NCBI GenBank assembly: GCA_963760965.1
Contig: CAVXEW010000005.1
Span: forward strand, 124,001-188,000
Source of the DNA: Pararhizobium_B sp963760965
GTDB lineage: Bacteria; Pseudomonadota; Alphaproteobacteria; Rhizobiales; Rhizobiaceae
Direction of reading: 5' to 3'
DNA length: 64,000 nucleotides
The notes beneath the pieces are model-generated. The model worked only from the letters and a program-made list of their open reading frames with translations. It did no database searches and had not been told where the DNA came from. Made by a program: the position numbers and the translations under genes. This document shows positions 46,663 to 55,133 of the stretch, in pieces (position 1 is the first letter of the stretch; every line of letters begins with the position of its first letter).

Positions 46663-47107
46663 CGCTGTTCCCTTGTCTTTCTTGACTTTTTGACAATAGA
46701 CCACATCGAAAAGAGGATTTCGAGGCTTCGCTTGCCATTTTTTTGTCTTTTTCCGCCTGGAGCCTAGCAAGCGGGCTGTACTTTTTTTCACCAAAATTTG
46801 GTTGGCAGGCCGCGCAATTCACCAATGATCGGCTCAACGGCCGGTGATCCGGCGCCAATCCGGAGGCGGCGCAAAGCGTTCCGCACATGCGGCATCGCGC
46901 CCCGCATGGAGGATACGGCGTCCGGGAGGCCGGCCACGCGGCCCGATGCGGCGCCGAATGCAGACTCGACGCTTCACAGGCAGAAATACCGATGCTAAGG
47001 CAGGTGCCGTCGCAGGATCGGCGTTTGCCGATCGGCGCGCGGCACGGGCACAACGAGAACGCAGAAGAAGCGGCGGACGGGCAGGACACCGCCGCCGCGG
47101 GGAACAA
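46663..47107. other. 445-base divergent intergenic region between pot and liv operons
   Basis: No gene is evident. The part next to potA (46680-46805) is clearly AT-rich and presumably holds the pot promoter. The inverted repeat ACCAAA-A-TTTGGT at 46790-46802 could be an operator. The other half (46840-47090) is GC-rich with open frames that lack any family features. A GGGGAA ribosome-binding site precedes livG. Confidence 0.5.
46790..46802. promoter_or_regulatory. Candidate operator, 13 bp inverted repeat
   Basis: ACCAAA and TTTGGT flank a central A, inside the AT-rich portion of the divergent gap. A dimeric regulator could bind here, but no regulator gene adjoins and the arms are short. 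Confidence 0.3.
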
Positions 47108-47917
47108 ATGAGCGCCATAATCGAAGTCCAGAGCGTGTCGAAGCGCTTCGGCGGCTTTCTCGCCGTCAACGACTGCACGCTTTCGGTCGAAGCCGGGTCG
47201 GTCACGGGCCTCATAGGGCCGAACGGAGCCGGAAAGTCGACGCTGTTCAACATGGTCGCCGGCAATCTCGCTCCCACCTCGGGCGCCATCCTGCTCGACG
47301 GGCAGGACGTGACGGGGCTGCCGGCCCACCAGCTTTTCTCGCGCGGTCTGCTGCGCACCTTCCAGATCGCCCACGAGTTCTCCAACATGACCGTCACGGA
47401 GAACCTCATGATGGTGCCCGAAAGACAGAGCGGCGAGCACCTCGCCTCGGCCTGGCTGCGTCCGGCGCGCGTGGCGGGCGAGGAGGCGGCGATCCGGCGG
47501 AAGGCGGAAGAGGTCCTCGACTTCCTCAAGATCACGCACGTGAAAAACGAACTCGCCGGCAATCTCTCCGGCGGCCAGAAGAAGCTGCTGGAGCTCGGAC
47601 GAACGATGATGGTCGACGCGAAGGTCGTGCTGCTCGACGAGATCGCGGCGGGCGTGAACCGGACGCTGCTCAACGACCTCGCCTCCAACATCGAACGGCT
47701 GAACCAGGAGATGGGCTACACCTTCTTCGTCATCGAGCACGACATGGACCTCATCGCCCGGCTGTGCGACCCGGTCATCGTCATGGCGGCCGGCACCGTC
47801 ATGGCAAAGGGCCACATCAGCGAAATACAGCGCAACGAAGCGGTCATCGAAGCCTATTTCGGCGGATCGCCAACCGGCCATGCGACGAAGGCCCCCGCCG
47901 CGGGTGCGGCCTCATGA
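47108..47917 (+). CDS. livG: Branched-chain amino acid ABC transporter ATPase (LivG-like)
   Basis: A 269-residue ATPase of the LivG subfamily. Walker A GPNGAGKSTLFN, signature NLSGGQKKLLELGR and Walker B VVLLDEIAAGVN are intact, with an Ile-Ala in place of the usual Pro-Thr after the catalytic Glu as seen in some LivG members. The start ATG is at 47108 and overlaps no gene. It is the first gene of the livG-livF-livH-livM operon; livG and livF overlap by four bases. The true ligand could be another amino acid, an amide or urea. Confidence 0.9.
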   Translation: MSAIIEVQSVSKRFGGFLAVNDCTLSVEAGSVTGLIGPNGAGKSTLFNMVAGNLAPTSGAILLDGQDVTGLPAHQLFSRGLLRTFQIAHEFSNMTVTENLMMVPERQSGEHLASAWLRPARVAGEEAAIRRKAEEVLDFLKITHVKNELAGNLSGGQKKLLELGRTMMVDAKVVLLDEIAAGVNRTLLNDLASNIERLNQEMGYTFFVIEHDMDLIARLCDPVIVMAAGTVMAKGHISEIQRNEAVIEAYFGGSPTGHATKAPAAGAAS

Positions 47918-48618
47918 GCCTGCTTTCGATCAGGGACCTGCACGCCGGCTACGGGCAGATGACCATCCTCAAGGGCGTCAATATGTCGCTCGACGCCGGC
48001 GAGATCGGCGTCATCGTCGGACCGAACGGCGCCGGGAAGTCGACCATGCTGAAGGCGATCTTCGGCATGCTCAACATCACCGCGGGATCGATCGGCTTCG
48101 ACGGAGCCGACATCACCGCAATCCGCTCCGAGAAGCTTGCCGCGCACCGGATCGCCTTCGTGCCGCAGGAGTCGAACGTCTTTCCCTCACTGACGGTGCA
48201 CGAAAACCTCGAGATGGGCGCATACACCCGCCGGGACGACTATTCGGGGATCATGGACCACGTCTACGAGATCTTTCCCGACCTCAAGGCCAAGCGCAGG
48301 CAGCCGGCCGGCGAACTCTCCGGAGGGCAGCGCCAGATGGTCGCCTTCGGGCGGGCGATGATGATCGAGCCGAAGCTGATCCTGCTCGACGAACCGACCG
48401 CGGGACTGTCGCCGATGTTCATGTCGGTGATCTTCGACCGCGTCCTCGCCATCAACAAGACCGGCGTCACGGTCGCCATGGTGGAGCAGAACGCCAAGCA
48501 GGCGCTGGCGATCGCGCACAAGGGATTCGTGCTCGCCAACGGCCAGAATTCGTACACCGACACGGGGCAGAACCTTCTCAACAATCCGGAAGTCGCGCGC
48601 AGCTTCCTGGGGGGCTGA
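47914..48618 (+). CDS. livF: Branched-chain amino acid ABC transporter ATPase (LivF-like)
   Basis: A 234-residue ATPase of the LivF type, the partner of LivG. It has GPNGAGKSTMLK, ELSGGQRQMVAFGRAMM and LILLDEPTAGLSPMF, with the typical short LivF length and end (LLNNPEVARSFLGG). The ATG at 47914 lies within the livG stop (ATGA). A 62-base gap separates it from livH. Confidence 0.92.
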   Translation: MSLLSIRDLHAGYGQMTILKGVNMSLDAGEIGVIVGPNGAGKSTMLKAIFGMLNITAGSIGFDGADITAIRSEKLAAHRIAFVPQESNVFPSLTVHENLEMGAYTRRDDYSGIMDHVYEIFPDLKAKRRQPAGELSGGQRQMVAFGRAMMIEPKLILLDEPTAGLSPMFMSVIFDRVLAINKTGVTVAMVEQNAKQALAIAHKGFVLANGQNSYTDTGQNLLNNPEVARSFLGG

Positions 48619-48680
48619 GGCAGGAGCCGGCCGGCCTCGGAACGGGCCGCGGGGGAACGAGAAAAACAAGAGGCAGAAGC

Positions 48681-49673
48681 TTGAACGATCTCGTCTTTTT
48701 CATCGACAACGCGCTGATTTCGGGGCTGATCATCGGTGCGATCTACGCGCTCGGTGCGATCGGCGTTACGCTCGTCTTCGGCATATTGCGGTTCGCTCAT
48801 TTCGCCCATGGCGACATGATGACGATGGGCGCGTTCATCTCCCTGATCATCGCCTCGCTTCTGCAGGCCTCCGGCTTCCACTCGGCGCTCGCGCTCGTGT
48901 TCATCGGAATGTTTCCGGCGATGGTGCTGACGGCACTGGTGGCCATCGGATTCGACAAGCTGTTCTACAAGCCCCTGCGCGAGGCGGGGGCGCGGCCGGT
49001 GGTGCTCGTGATGGCCTCGGTGGGCGTGACGCTGATGCTGCAAGGCGTCATCCGCCTGTTCGGCGGCGTCCAGGCGCGCAACATGTTCATCGACCGCGGC
49101 AAGGCGATCTTCTACTTCCACCTGCCCGGCGCGCACCGGCCGATCGTACTGACGGAGCCGCAGATCATACTCTTCGCCTTCACCGTCGTCGCCGTCCTGG
49201 GCCTGCACTACTTCCTGACGCGCACACGCCTCGGCAAGGCGATGCGGGCTGTCTCGGACAATCCCGACCTCGCCCGCATCACCGGCATCAACACGCAGCA
49301 CGTGGTGTGGACGACCTGGATCATTGCCGGGGCCCTTGCCTGCGCGGCGGGAACGCTTCTGTCGATGGACGTGGCGCTCAAGCCGGACCTGTCCTTCAAC
49401 ATCCTGCTGCCCATCTTCGCGGCGACCATCGTCGGCGGCATCGGGCAGCCCTACGGGGCGATCGCGGGCGGCTTCCTCGTCGGCCTCTGCGAGTCGCTCG
49501 CCGTCTTCAACTGGTCGATCCTGCTCCGGCCACTGAAGCCGATGCTGTGGTTCGACCTTCCGAACAACCTCGCGCTGGTGCCGACCGAGTACAAGCTGAT
49601 GATCCCCTTCCTGATCCTGATCATCGTCCTGATCTACCGGCCGACCGGCATCTTCAAGGGAAAGGTCCTCTGA
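48681..49673 (+). CDS. livH: Branched-chain amino acid ABC transporter permease (LivH-like)
   Basis: A 330-residue permease with about eight hydrophobic segments. The start ISGLIIGAIYALGAIGVTLVFG and FAHGDMMTMGAF are LivH signatures, and the EAA-type loop is TRLGKAMRAVSDNPDLARITGI. The start is a TTG at 48681 with AGAGGC about nine bases upstream; there is no ATG or GTG that would keep the conserved N terminus. livM follows one base after the stop. Confidence 0.92.
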   Translation: MNDLVFFIDNALISGLIIGAIYALGAIGVTLVFGILRFAHFAHGDMMTMGAFISLIIASLLQASGFHSALALVFIGMFPAMVLTALVAIGFDKLFYKPLREAGARPVVLVMASVGVTLMLQGVIRLFGGVQARNMFIDRGKAIFYFHLPGAHRPIVLTEPQIILFAFTVVAVLGLHYFLTRTRLGKAMRAVSDNPDLARITGINTQHVVWTTWIIAGALACAAGTLLSMDVALKPDLSFNILLPIFAATIVGGIGQPYGAIAGGFLVGLCESLAVFNWSILLRPLKPMLWFDLPNNLALVPTEYKLMIPFLILIIVLIYRPTGIFKGKVL

Positions 49674-49674
49674 G

Positions 49675-50973
49675 ATGGCCGAGACGCACCCACGCACGAA
49701 GCCGGCGGATGCCGCCGAAGGCCGCCGCGACCTCCTGGCCTTCGGGGCCCTCGCCATCATCCTCCTGGCCGTCTTCGCCAGCCAGGGGAGCGTCTATTCC
49801 GTCCGCGTCGTCGTGGAGGCCGCCTGCTACGCCGTCCTGGCGCTCGGCCTGACGATCCAGTGGGGCTATGCCGGCCTCTTCAACGTCGGCGTGATGGGCT
49901 TTATCGCCGCCGGCGCGGCAACCTCGATGCTGGTCTCCTTCCCGGTCAATCCCAAGTTCTGGGCCTCGGCCGGACCGGAGCTCGTCGGCGTCTTCGTCCT
50001 CAAGCTGGTGCTTTGCGGCGCGGCGATCTACGTCGCCAACAAAGCCGGTGCGATCGGACTGGGAAAGAGGCTGAAGGGCCTCCTCGTCGCCGTCGTCATC
50101 GCGGCGTCCTTCGTCATCATCTCCGCGCACATGACCCGCATGTCGCATGCGATCGAAGGCACGAGCGGATGGATGGGCGGGCTCGGGCTGCCGGTGCTCG
50201 CGGGCTGGGCGGTTGCCGGCATCGTGGCGGCGGTGATCGCCTGGGCGGTCGGCAAGGTGTGCCTCGGGCTGAGGTCGGACTATCTCGCCATCGCGACGCT
50301 CGGCATCGCCCAGATCATCAAGACCTTCCTCAAGAACGCCGACTGGCTGACGCGCGGCACGCTCACGGTTTCTCCCCTGCCCTGGCCGACACCGACGGTC
50401 TCGGGAGGCGACTTCCTGTTCGCGCGCTCGATGTACCTCATCGCCGTCGCCATCGTGATGGTGCTCATCTACCTGCTGCTGCAACGGGCCTACTATGCGC
50501 CGTGGGGTCGCATGATGCGCGCGATCCGCGACAACGAGGACGCGGCAGAAGCCATGGGCAAGGACGTGACCCGGCGGCGGCTGGAGATCTTCGTCCTCGG
50601 CTGCGTGCCGATGGGGATCGGCGGGGCAATGCTGATCCACTTCGCGCAGATCTACGATCCGTCCGCCTTCCTCGACCTCAATCATACCTTCCTGGTCTGG
50701 GTCATGGTCATCCTCGGCGGCGCCGGCAACAATCGGGGCGCGATCTTCGGAGCGATCTTCGTCTATATCGTCTGGACGATCTCGGAGCCGGTCGCGCTCT
50801 GGCTGTTTCACATGGCCGCGCATTACGGGCACGAATGGGTCGGCTGGAATCCGCCTTCGGACCTCGACAGCCGGGCCCTGCAGATGCGCGTCTTCGTCGT
50901 CGGCCTGACGATCACCCTGGTGCTGCGCTACGCGCCCCGCGGCATTCTGCCGGAGCCGCAGGCGCGCCACTGA
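49675..50973 (+). CDS. livM: Branched-chain amino acid ABC transporter permease (LivM-like)
   Basis: A 432-residue permease, longer than average because residues about 100-170 contain an additional hydrophobic region between the first helices. LALGLTIQWGYAGLFNVG and LRSDYLAIATLGIAQI are family strings, and WGRMMRAIRDNEDAAEAMGKD is the cytoplasmic coupling loop. It is the last gene of the operon, followed by a tandem repeat and a terminator hairpin. The cognate binding protein is probably the LivK-type gene at 55964-57178 on the other strand. Confidence 0.92.
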   Translation: MAETHPRTKPADAAEGRRDLLAFGALAIILLAVFASQGSVYSVRVVVEAACYAVLALGLTIQWGYAGLFNVGVMGFIAAGAATSMLVSFPVNPKFWASAGPELVGVFVLKLVLCGAAIYVANKAGAIGLGKRLKGLLVAVVIAASFVIISAHMTRMSHAIEGTSGWMGGLGLPVLAGWAVAGIVAAVIAWAVGKVCLGLRSDYLAIATLGIAQIIKTFLKNADWLTRGTLTVSPLPWPTPTVSGGDFLFARSMYLIAVAIVMVLIYLLLQRAYYAPWGRMMRAIRDNEDAAEAMGKDVTRRRLEIFVLGCVPMGIGGAMLIHFAQIYDPSAFLDLNHTFLVWVMVILGGAGNNRGAIFGAIFVYIVWTISEPVALWLFHMAAHYGHEWVGWNPPSDLDSRALQMRVFVVGLTITLVLRYAPRGILPEPQARH

Positions 50974-50974
50974 G

Positions 50975-51006
50975 GGCTCGCCGCCGGCAGGGCTCGCCGC
51001 CGGCAG
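50975..51006. repeat. Two tandem copies of a 16 bp unit
   Basis: GGCTCGCCGCCGGCAG occurs twice in a row directly after the livM stop, followed by a degenerate partial unit. The unit is itself partly self-complementary (GCCGGC). It is a local duplication with no known function. Confidence 0.8.
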
Positions 51007-51023
51007 GGCCTGCCGCAGGAGAA

Positions 51024-51054
51024 GGCGTCCGCGTGCCGGACGCCGTCTTCCTTT
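51024..51054 (+). terminator. Rho-independent terminator of the liv operon
   Basis: GGCGTCCG (51024-51031) and CGGACGCC (51037-51044) form a perfect 8 bp stem with a 5-base loop, followed by a pyrimidine-rich GTCTTCCTTT on the plus strand. The T-run is interrupted, so efficiency may be moderate. Confidence 0.6.
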
Positions 51055-51068
51055 GCCGTGCCTGCGGC

Positions 51069-51173
51069 TAGAGAATTTCCGGCGAAAACAGAATCGCCTT
51101 CGGTGCTCTATCTCGTTGTTTTTACGCAATTCCAAACGCAAGAGCGTTTCACGCTCCTGCTGGAATTGCTCTA
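51069..51173. repeat. Rhizobial-type 105 bp intergenic palindromic element
   Basis: The ends are imperfect inverted copies (TAGAGAATTTCC and GGAATTGCTCTA). Inside is a perfect 9 bp stem, GCAATTCCA (51126-51134) with TGGAATTGC (51161-51169), enclosing AGCG-TTTCA-CGCT. The minus-strand text, with AATTGCGTAAAAAC and GATAGAGC, matches a dispersed intergenic repeat I know from Rhizobium, Mesorhizobium and Brucella. Its terminal TAG is the stop codon of the COG4315 gene. Confidence 0.75.
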
Positions 51174-51560
51174 TTTCGTCGCGGCGTGCCAGACGCCCTT
51201 GAAGCCGTCGCCGGTCATGTCGCCGGGCTTCCGGTCGTTCTTCCAGGCGTAGAGCGGCTTGCCCTTGTAGGCCCACTGCATCGATCCGTCGGGCCGCTTG
51301 AAGGTGGAGAGGCCACCCTTCTTCATCGCCTTGGAGGAGGCCATCATGGGGGGCCATATGCTGGCGCATCCTCCCGTGCAATTCGACTTGTTCCGGCCGT
51401 CCTTGTCGAACGTGTAGAGGGTCATTCCCTTGCCGTCCGTCAGAACCGTCCTGCCTTTGACCTTCATGGTCTTCACAGGGCCGTTCATGTCGCCCGCGGC
51501 ATGTGCCAGCGGGGCGAATGCGAGCGACGCCGCGGCGACCGCAACAAAAATCTTCAGCAT
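51171..51560 (-). CDS. Exported COG4315 protein (Yx(FWY)xxD repeat family)
   Basis: A 129-residue periplasmic protein with a signal peptide (residues 1-21, cleavage after AHA). Two copies of the family motif are visible: LYTFDKD near residue 48 and LYAWKND near 103, the latter followed by KPGDMTGDGFKGVWH. CTGGCASIWPP holds the conserved cysteine pair. Members are often lipoproteins; this one has no lipobox. Function is unknown. The ATG at 51560 follows a strong GAGGAGG site. The stop codon is the edge of a palindromic repeat element. Confidence 0.88.
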   Translation of the reverse strand: MLKIFVAVAAASLAFAPLAHAAGDMNGPVKTMKVKGRTVLTDGKGMTLYTFDKDGRNKSNCTGGCASIWPPMMASSKAMKKGGLSTFKRPDGSMQWAYKGKPLYAWKNDRKPGDMTGDGFKGVWHAATK

Positions 51561-51950
51561 TGTATCCTCCTCACTCCGGTTGTCCTCCGCCGGGCCATCC
51601 CGCTTGGCGGCGGTCGGCTACAGCGTTGCTTCAGTCAAGCGCAACGGACCGGAAAGCTGCATGGCCGCGCAGCCTGCACGCTTCGGACGCCGCGATGCGC
51701 ATCCTACGCCCTGTCGAGGGCGACCGGATCGGTTGTCGCGTTCAAAAAAGCGAGAGGAGAGTAGATGCGGCTCGCCGGCACGTGCCGGAGGGGCGCGACA
51801 ATTCGTTCACGCAACCTTACCGGCTTGTAATTTCCATACCGCATTTTAGCCACATTCAGGTCCGTTTTTTGGCCCTCGCCGACGCTTTCTCTGCGCTTGG
51901 GTCCCGGGGAAGCTTTTGAAATTACTGATATAAGGTCTCAGGAGACACCT
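51561..51950. other. 390-base divergent intergenic region
   Basis: This separates the COG4315 gene and the NEW3 operon and must contain both promoters. Its right part (51800-51935) is AT-rich; TGATATAAG at 51926-51934 could be an extended -10 element, but no good -35 lies at the right distance. It also holds a 21-codon open frame with a strong ribosome-binding site. Confidence 0.45.
51765..51830 (+). CDS. Possible 21-residue leader peptide ORF
   Basis: An ATG preceded at good distance by GAGGAGAG starts a 21-codon frame (beginning MRLAGTCRRG, ending TAA) 120 bases before the NEW3 gene. The peptide is basic and has no repeated regulatory codon. It may be a short upstream ORF or a chance occurrence. 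Confidence 0.25.
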   Translation: MRLAGTCRRGATIRSRNLTGL

Positions 51951-53156
51951 ATGTTTCATGGGCGAACAATGCTGTCCGCAATCGTGGCCGCGGCCGCTTC
52001 GGTGCTGCTTGCCGCACCGGTCCTCGCACAGACGACGAACACCGGGGGCAGCGCCGCCAGCCAGCCCGGCAAGATCGAGGGCCTCTGGCTCACGACCGGC
52101 TTTCCGAGCCGCAGCGCCGACACGGGCAGCGCGGTGAACATCAACCTCGACCTCCAGAACAAGGCGCTGCCGCCGCAGCGGGTCCAGCTCTCGGTCGAAG
52201 GCGTGCCCTCCGGCTGGAAGTCGGAATTCGTCGGCGGAGGCTCGGACGTCTCCGCGGCCATGGTGAACACCGACGGGAGCAAGAGCTTTTCGCTCAAGCT
52301 GACTCCGCCGAAGGACGCCAAGGCGGGCGCCTACGACTTCAGGATCGTCGGCAAGGCGAGCGACCGGACGCTGACCCTGCCGATCGACCTGAAGCTGACG
52401 GCGCCCAAGGCGGCGAAACTCGAGCTGAACCCGAAGCTGCCGGAACTCCAGGGCACGGCGAAGACCTCGTTCAGCTACGAAGCCGACCTGAAGAACGACA
52501 GCCTCAGGGACACGGTCGTCAACCTGTCGGCGAAGGCCCCGGACGGTTTCCAGGTGACCTTCACCCAGGGCTACAAGTCCCAGCAGATCGCCAGCATTCC
52601 GCTCAAGGCCGGCGCCACGAAGACGATAAAGGCCAAGGTGACGCCGCCAGACGACGCCGCCGCCGGCAGCTACAAGGTGCTGCTCGCGGCGCAGTCGGCC
52701 GTCGCAACCGCCACCGCACCCGTAAGGCTCGACATCAACGGCCAGCCGAAGATCAGCCTCGTCGGACCGAACGGCCGGCTGTCGGGCACCGCCACCGCCG
52801 GCAAGGAGCGTGACTTCACCTTCACCGTGGTCAACAACGGTTCGAAGGCTGCGCGGAACGTCAAGGTGACCGCAAGCCCTCCGAGCGGCTGGAAAGTCGA
52901 TGCCGAACCGAAGTCGGTTCCGGCGATCGCACCGAACGGCAAGCAGCAGGTCTCGCTTCGCGTCACCCCTTCGGACAAGGCGGTCGCCGGCGACTACATG
53001 CTCGACGTGCGGGCGAGCGGCAACGGAACGAGCGACCACGCGCAGTTTCGCGTGACGGTCGAGACCTCGACGCTGTGGGGGGCGACCGGGCTCGGGGTGA
53101 TCGCCGCCGCCCTCATCGTCATGGCGGTCGGCGTGCGCAGGTACGGCCGGAGATGA
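51951..53156 (+). CDS. Exported NEW3-domain protein anchored at the C terminus
   Basis: A 401-residue protein with signal peptide (AAAASVLLAAPVLA, cleaved near residue 26), three immunoglobulin-like NEW3 (NPCBM-associated) modules and a C-terminal membrane helix (LGVIAAALIVMAVGVRRYG) followed by a basic tail. Repeated strings such as GVPSGWKSEF, APDGFQVTFT and PPSGWKVDAE mark the modules. It therefore hangs in the periplasm from the inner membrane. AGGAGA precedes the ATG at 51951. The stop overlaps the start of the ABC ATPase gene (ATGA), so the three genes form one unit. Its binding target is unknown. Confidence 0.88.
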   Translation: MFHGRTMLSAIVAAAASVLLAAPVLAQTTNTGGSAASQPGKIEGLWLTTGFPSRSADTGSAVNINLDLQNKALPPQRVQLSVEGVPSGWKSEFVGGGSDVSAAMVNTDGSKSFSLKLTPPKDAKAGAYDFRIVGKASDRTLTLPIDLKLTAPKAAKLELNPKLPELQGTAKTSFSYEADLKNDSLRDTVVNLSAKAPDGFQVTFTQGYKSQQIASIPLKAGATKTIKAKVTPPDDAAAGSYKVLLAAQSAVATATAPVRLDINGQPKISLVGPNGRLSGTATAGKERDFTFTVVNNGSKAARNVKVTASPPSGWKVDAEPKSVPAIAPNGKQQVSLRVTPSDKAVAGDYMLDVRASGNGTSDHAQFRVTVETSTLWGATGLGVIAAALIVMAVGVRRYGRR

Positions 53157-54091
53157 GCGAGCCCGTCATAGAGGTGAAGAACCTCGTCAAGCGCTATGGC
53201 GCCGTCGAAGCGGTCGCCGGGCTTGATCTCACGGTGCAGCCGGGCGAGGTCTTCGGCCTTCTCGGTCCGAACGGATCCGGCAAGACGACGATGATCCTCA
53301 TCCTGCTCGGGCTGACGGAACCGACCTCCGGCACGGTGAGCGTGATGGGCCTCGACCCTCTGCGCCAGCCGCTCGCGGTCAAGAAGGCGATCGGCTACCT
53401 GCCCAATTCCGTCGGCTTCTACGACAACATGACCGCGCGGGAAAACCTGCGCTACACGGCACGGCTCATGGGCATCGAACGGGCGGAAGCCGAAAGGCGT
53501 ATCGAGGACGCGCTGAAGCGCGTTCGCCTGACGGGGAGCACCGAACGTCCGGTCGGAGGCTTCTCCCATGGCATGAACCAGCGGCTGGGGCTGGCCGAGG
53601 TGCTAGTCAAGGATTGCCGCGTGGCGATCCTTGACGAGCCCACGAACGGTCTCGACCCTCAGTCGACGGCGGAACTCCTCGGTCTGATCCGGCAGTTGCG
53701 CGACGACGGGCGGACCATCCTCCTGTCGTCCCACATGCTGTCGCTGGTCCAGTCGACCTGCGACCGCGTGGCCCTGATCCACAAGGGCAGGATCGGCCTC
53801 ACGGGCAATGTCGACGAGCTGCGTTCCCACGTCATGGGCGGCAAATTCGTCATCGAGGTGGAGGCGTCGGGCATCGATCCCGATGCCGCGTTTTCGCAGA
53901 TGCGGGCGGTCGGGCGCGTCGAGCGCATCGACGACAGGCTCGTCCATCTCCATGCCGAGGCCGACATCCGGCCGGAAGTCGCGCGCCGGGTGACGGAGAC
54001 CGGCGGCGACCTCGCCCGGCTCGCGATGCACAGGCCGAGCCTCGAGGACGTCTACGCCCGCTACTACGAGGAGGTGCGCGATGCAGCGTGA
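53153..54091 (+). CDS. ABC transporter ATP-binding protein, NosF-like group
   Basis: A 312-residue ATPase of the CcmA/NosF type. Walker A is GPNGSGKTT, the signature is GFSHGMNQRLGLAEVL with His replacing the first Gly of SGG, Walker B is RVAILDEPTNGLDP, and a C-terminal regulatory region of about 80 residues (VIEVEASGIDPDAAFSQM and following) is as long as in NosF. It would power the permease encoded 11 bases inside its 3' end. The family includes factors of copper-enzyme maturation (NosF) and simple exporters, so the substrate is open. Confidence 0.9.
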   Translation: MSEPVIEVKNLVKRYGAVEAVAGLDLTVQPGEVFGLLGPNGSGKTTMILILLGLTEPTSGTVSVMGLDPLRQPLAVKKAIGYLPNSVGFYDNMTARENLRYTARLMGIERAEAERRIEDALKRVRLTGSTERPVGGFSHGMNQRLGLAEVLVKDCRVAILDEPTNGLDPQSTAELLGLIRQLRDDGRTILLSSHMLSLVQSTCDRVALIHKGRIGLTGNVDELRSHVMGGKFVIEVEASGIDPDAAFSQMRAVGRVERIDDRLVHLHAEADIRPEVARRVTETGGDLARLAMHRPSLEDVYARYYEEVRDAA

Positions 54092-55034
54092 AGGTTCCCC
54101 CTGGCGGGGCGTCTCGACCGTGGCCTTCAAGGAGGCCGCCGACCACATGACGAGCGCGCGCATGCACTTCGTCATGCTGCTCGTGGTGCTGACGGCCGTC
54201 GGCGCGACCTACGCCGCGATCGGGCAGATCAAGACGACGATCGGGCAGGACCCGTTCCTGTTCCTGAGGCTGTTCACGACGGCGAAGAACCCCCTGCCCT
54301 CGTTTGCAGGGTTCCTCGGCTTCCTCCTGCCGCTCGTGGCGATCGCGCTCGGCTTCGACGCGATCAACGGCGAATACCAGCGCCGCACGATGAGCCGCAT
54401 CCTGTCGCAGCCGATCTACCGGGACGCACTGCTCGCCGGCAAGTTCCTCGGCGGGATGATCGTGCTCGCGATCTGCATCGTGACGCTGTGGCTACTGGTC
54501 ACCGGCCTCGGCATACTGATGCTCGGCGTGCCTCCGAGCGGCGAGGAAATCGCCCGCGGTATCGCCTTCCTCGCGATCTCGCTCGTCTACTGCACGATCT
54601 GGCTGGCGCTGGCGCTGTGGTTCTCAAGCGTGTTCCGGTCGCCGGCCACGGCCGCTCTCGCGGCGCTGACGCTGTGGCTGGTCTTCGCCGTCTTCTGGCA
54701 GATGATCGCTCCGCTCGTCGCCGGCGCGCTGGTGCCGGTCGACCCGCTCAACCCGATGACCGCGATCACGCAGATCGACGTGCAGCACAACATCGCACGG
54801 CTTTCGCCGAGCGTGCTCTATGGCGAGATGCTGACCGGCATCCTGCATCCCTCGACGCGTTCCTTCGGGTTGCTCTTCCGCAGCCAGATGCAGGGGGCCC
54901 TGATGGGCGCGCCGCTGCCCTTCTCAGAGAGCCTGCTGCTCGTCTGGCCGGATTTTTCGGGGCTGGTCGCCGGCACGGTGCTGGTCTTCACGCTGGGATA
55001 CATCTCGTTCCAGCGCCAGGAGGTGCGTGCCTGA
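54081..55034 (+). CDS. ABC-2 type permease, NosY-like
   Basis: A 317-residue permease of the ABC-2 group related to the multicopper-enzyme maturation permeases. Six hydrophobic segments are visible, starting with MHFVMLLVVLTAVGATYAAI. ALGFDAINGEYQRRTMSRILSQPIYRDALLAGKF (core GEYQRRTMSRILSQPIYRD) is typical of NosY-like permeases. The ATG overlaps the ATPase gene by 11 bases. It ends 99 bases from the convergent Cox11-like gene. Confidence 0.87.
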   Translation: MQREGSPWRGVSTVAFKEAADHMTSARMHFVMLLVVLTAVGATYAAIGQIKTTIGQDPFLFLRLFTTAKNPLPSFAGFLGFLLPLVAIALGFDAINGEYQRRTMSRILSQPIYRDALLAGKFLGGMIVLAICIVTLWLLVTGLGILMLGVPPSGEEIARGIAFLAISLVYCTIWLALALWFSSVFRSPATAALAALTLWLVFAVFWQMIAPLVAGALVPVDPLNPMTAITQIDVQHNIARLSPSVLYGEMLTGILHPSTRSFGLLFRSQMQGALMGAPLPFSESLLLVWPDFSGLVAGTVLVFTLGYISFQRQEVRA

Positions 55035-55133
55035 GTTCCACCGGCGCCGGCGGACCGTTCTCCCCCAGCCGGCGCCACCCGAGCCGCGGTCGCCCCCCTC
55101 TCTCCGCGACCGCGGCTTCGCTTCCTTCCGGCG

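Noticed and set aside
46844..47107. An N-terminal extension of LivG by about 88 residues
   Set aside because: It is Arg-rich with no similarity to LivG; the ATG at 47108 has a GGGGAA site and gives the family start.
53540..53600. A defective ABC ATPase because of the altered signature FSHGM
   Set aside because: Related NosF/CcmA-type ATPases tolerate changes at this position, and Walker A, Walker B and the switch His are intact.
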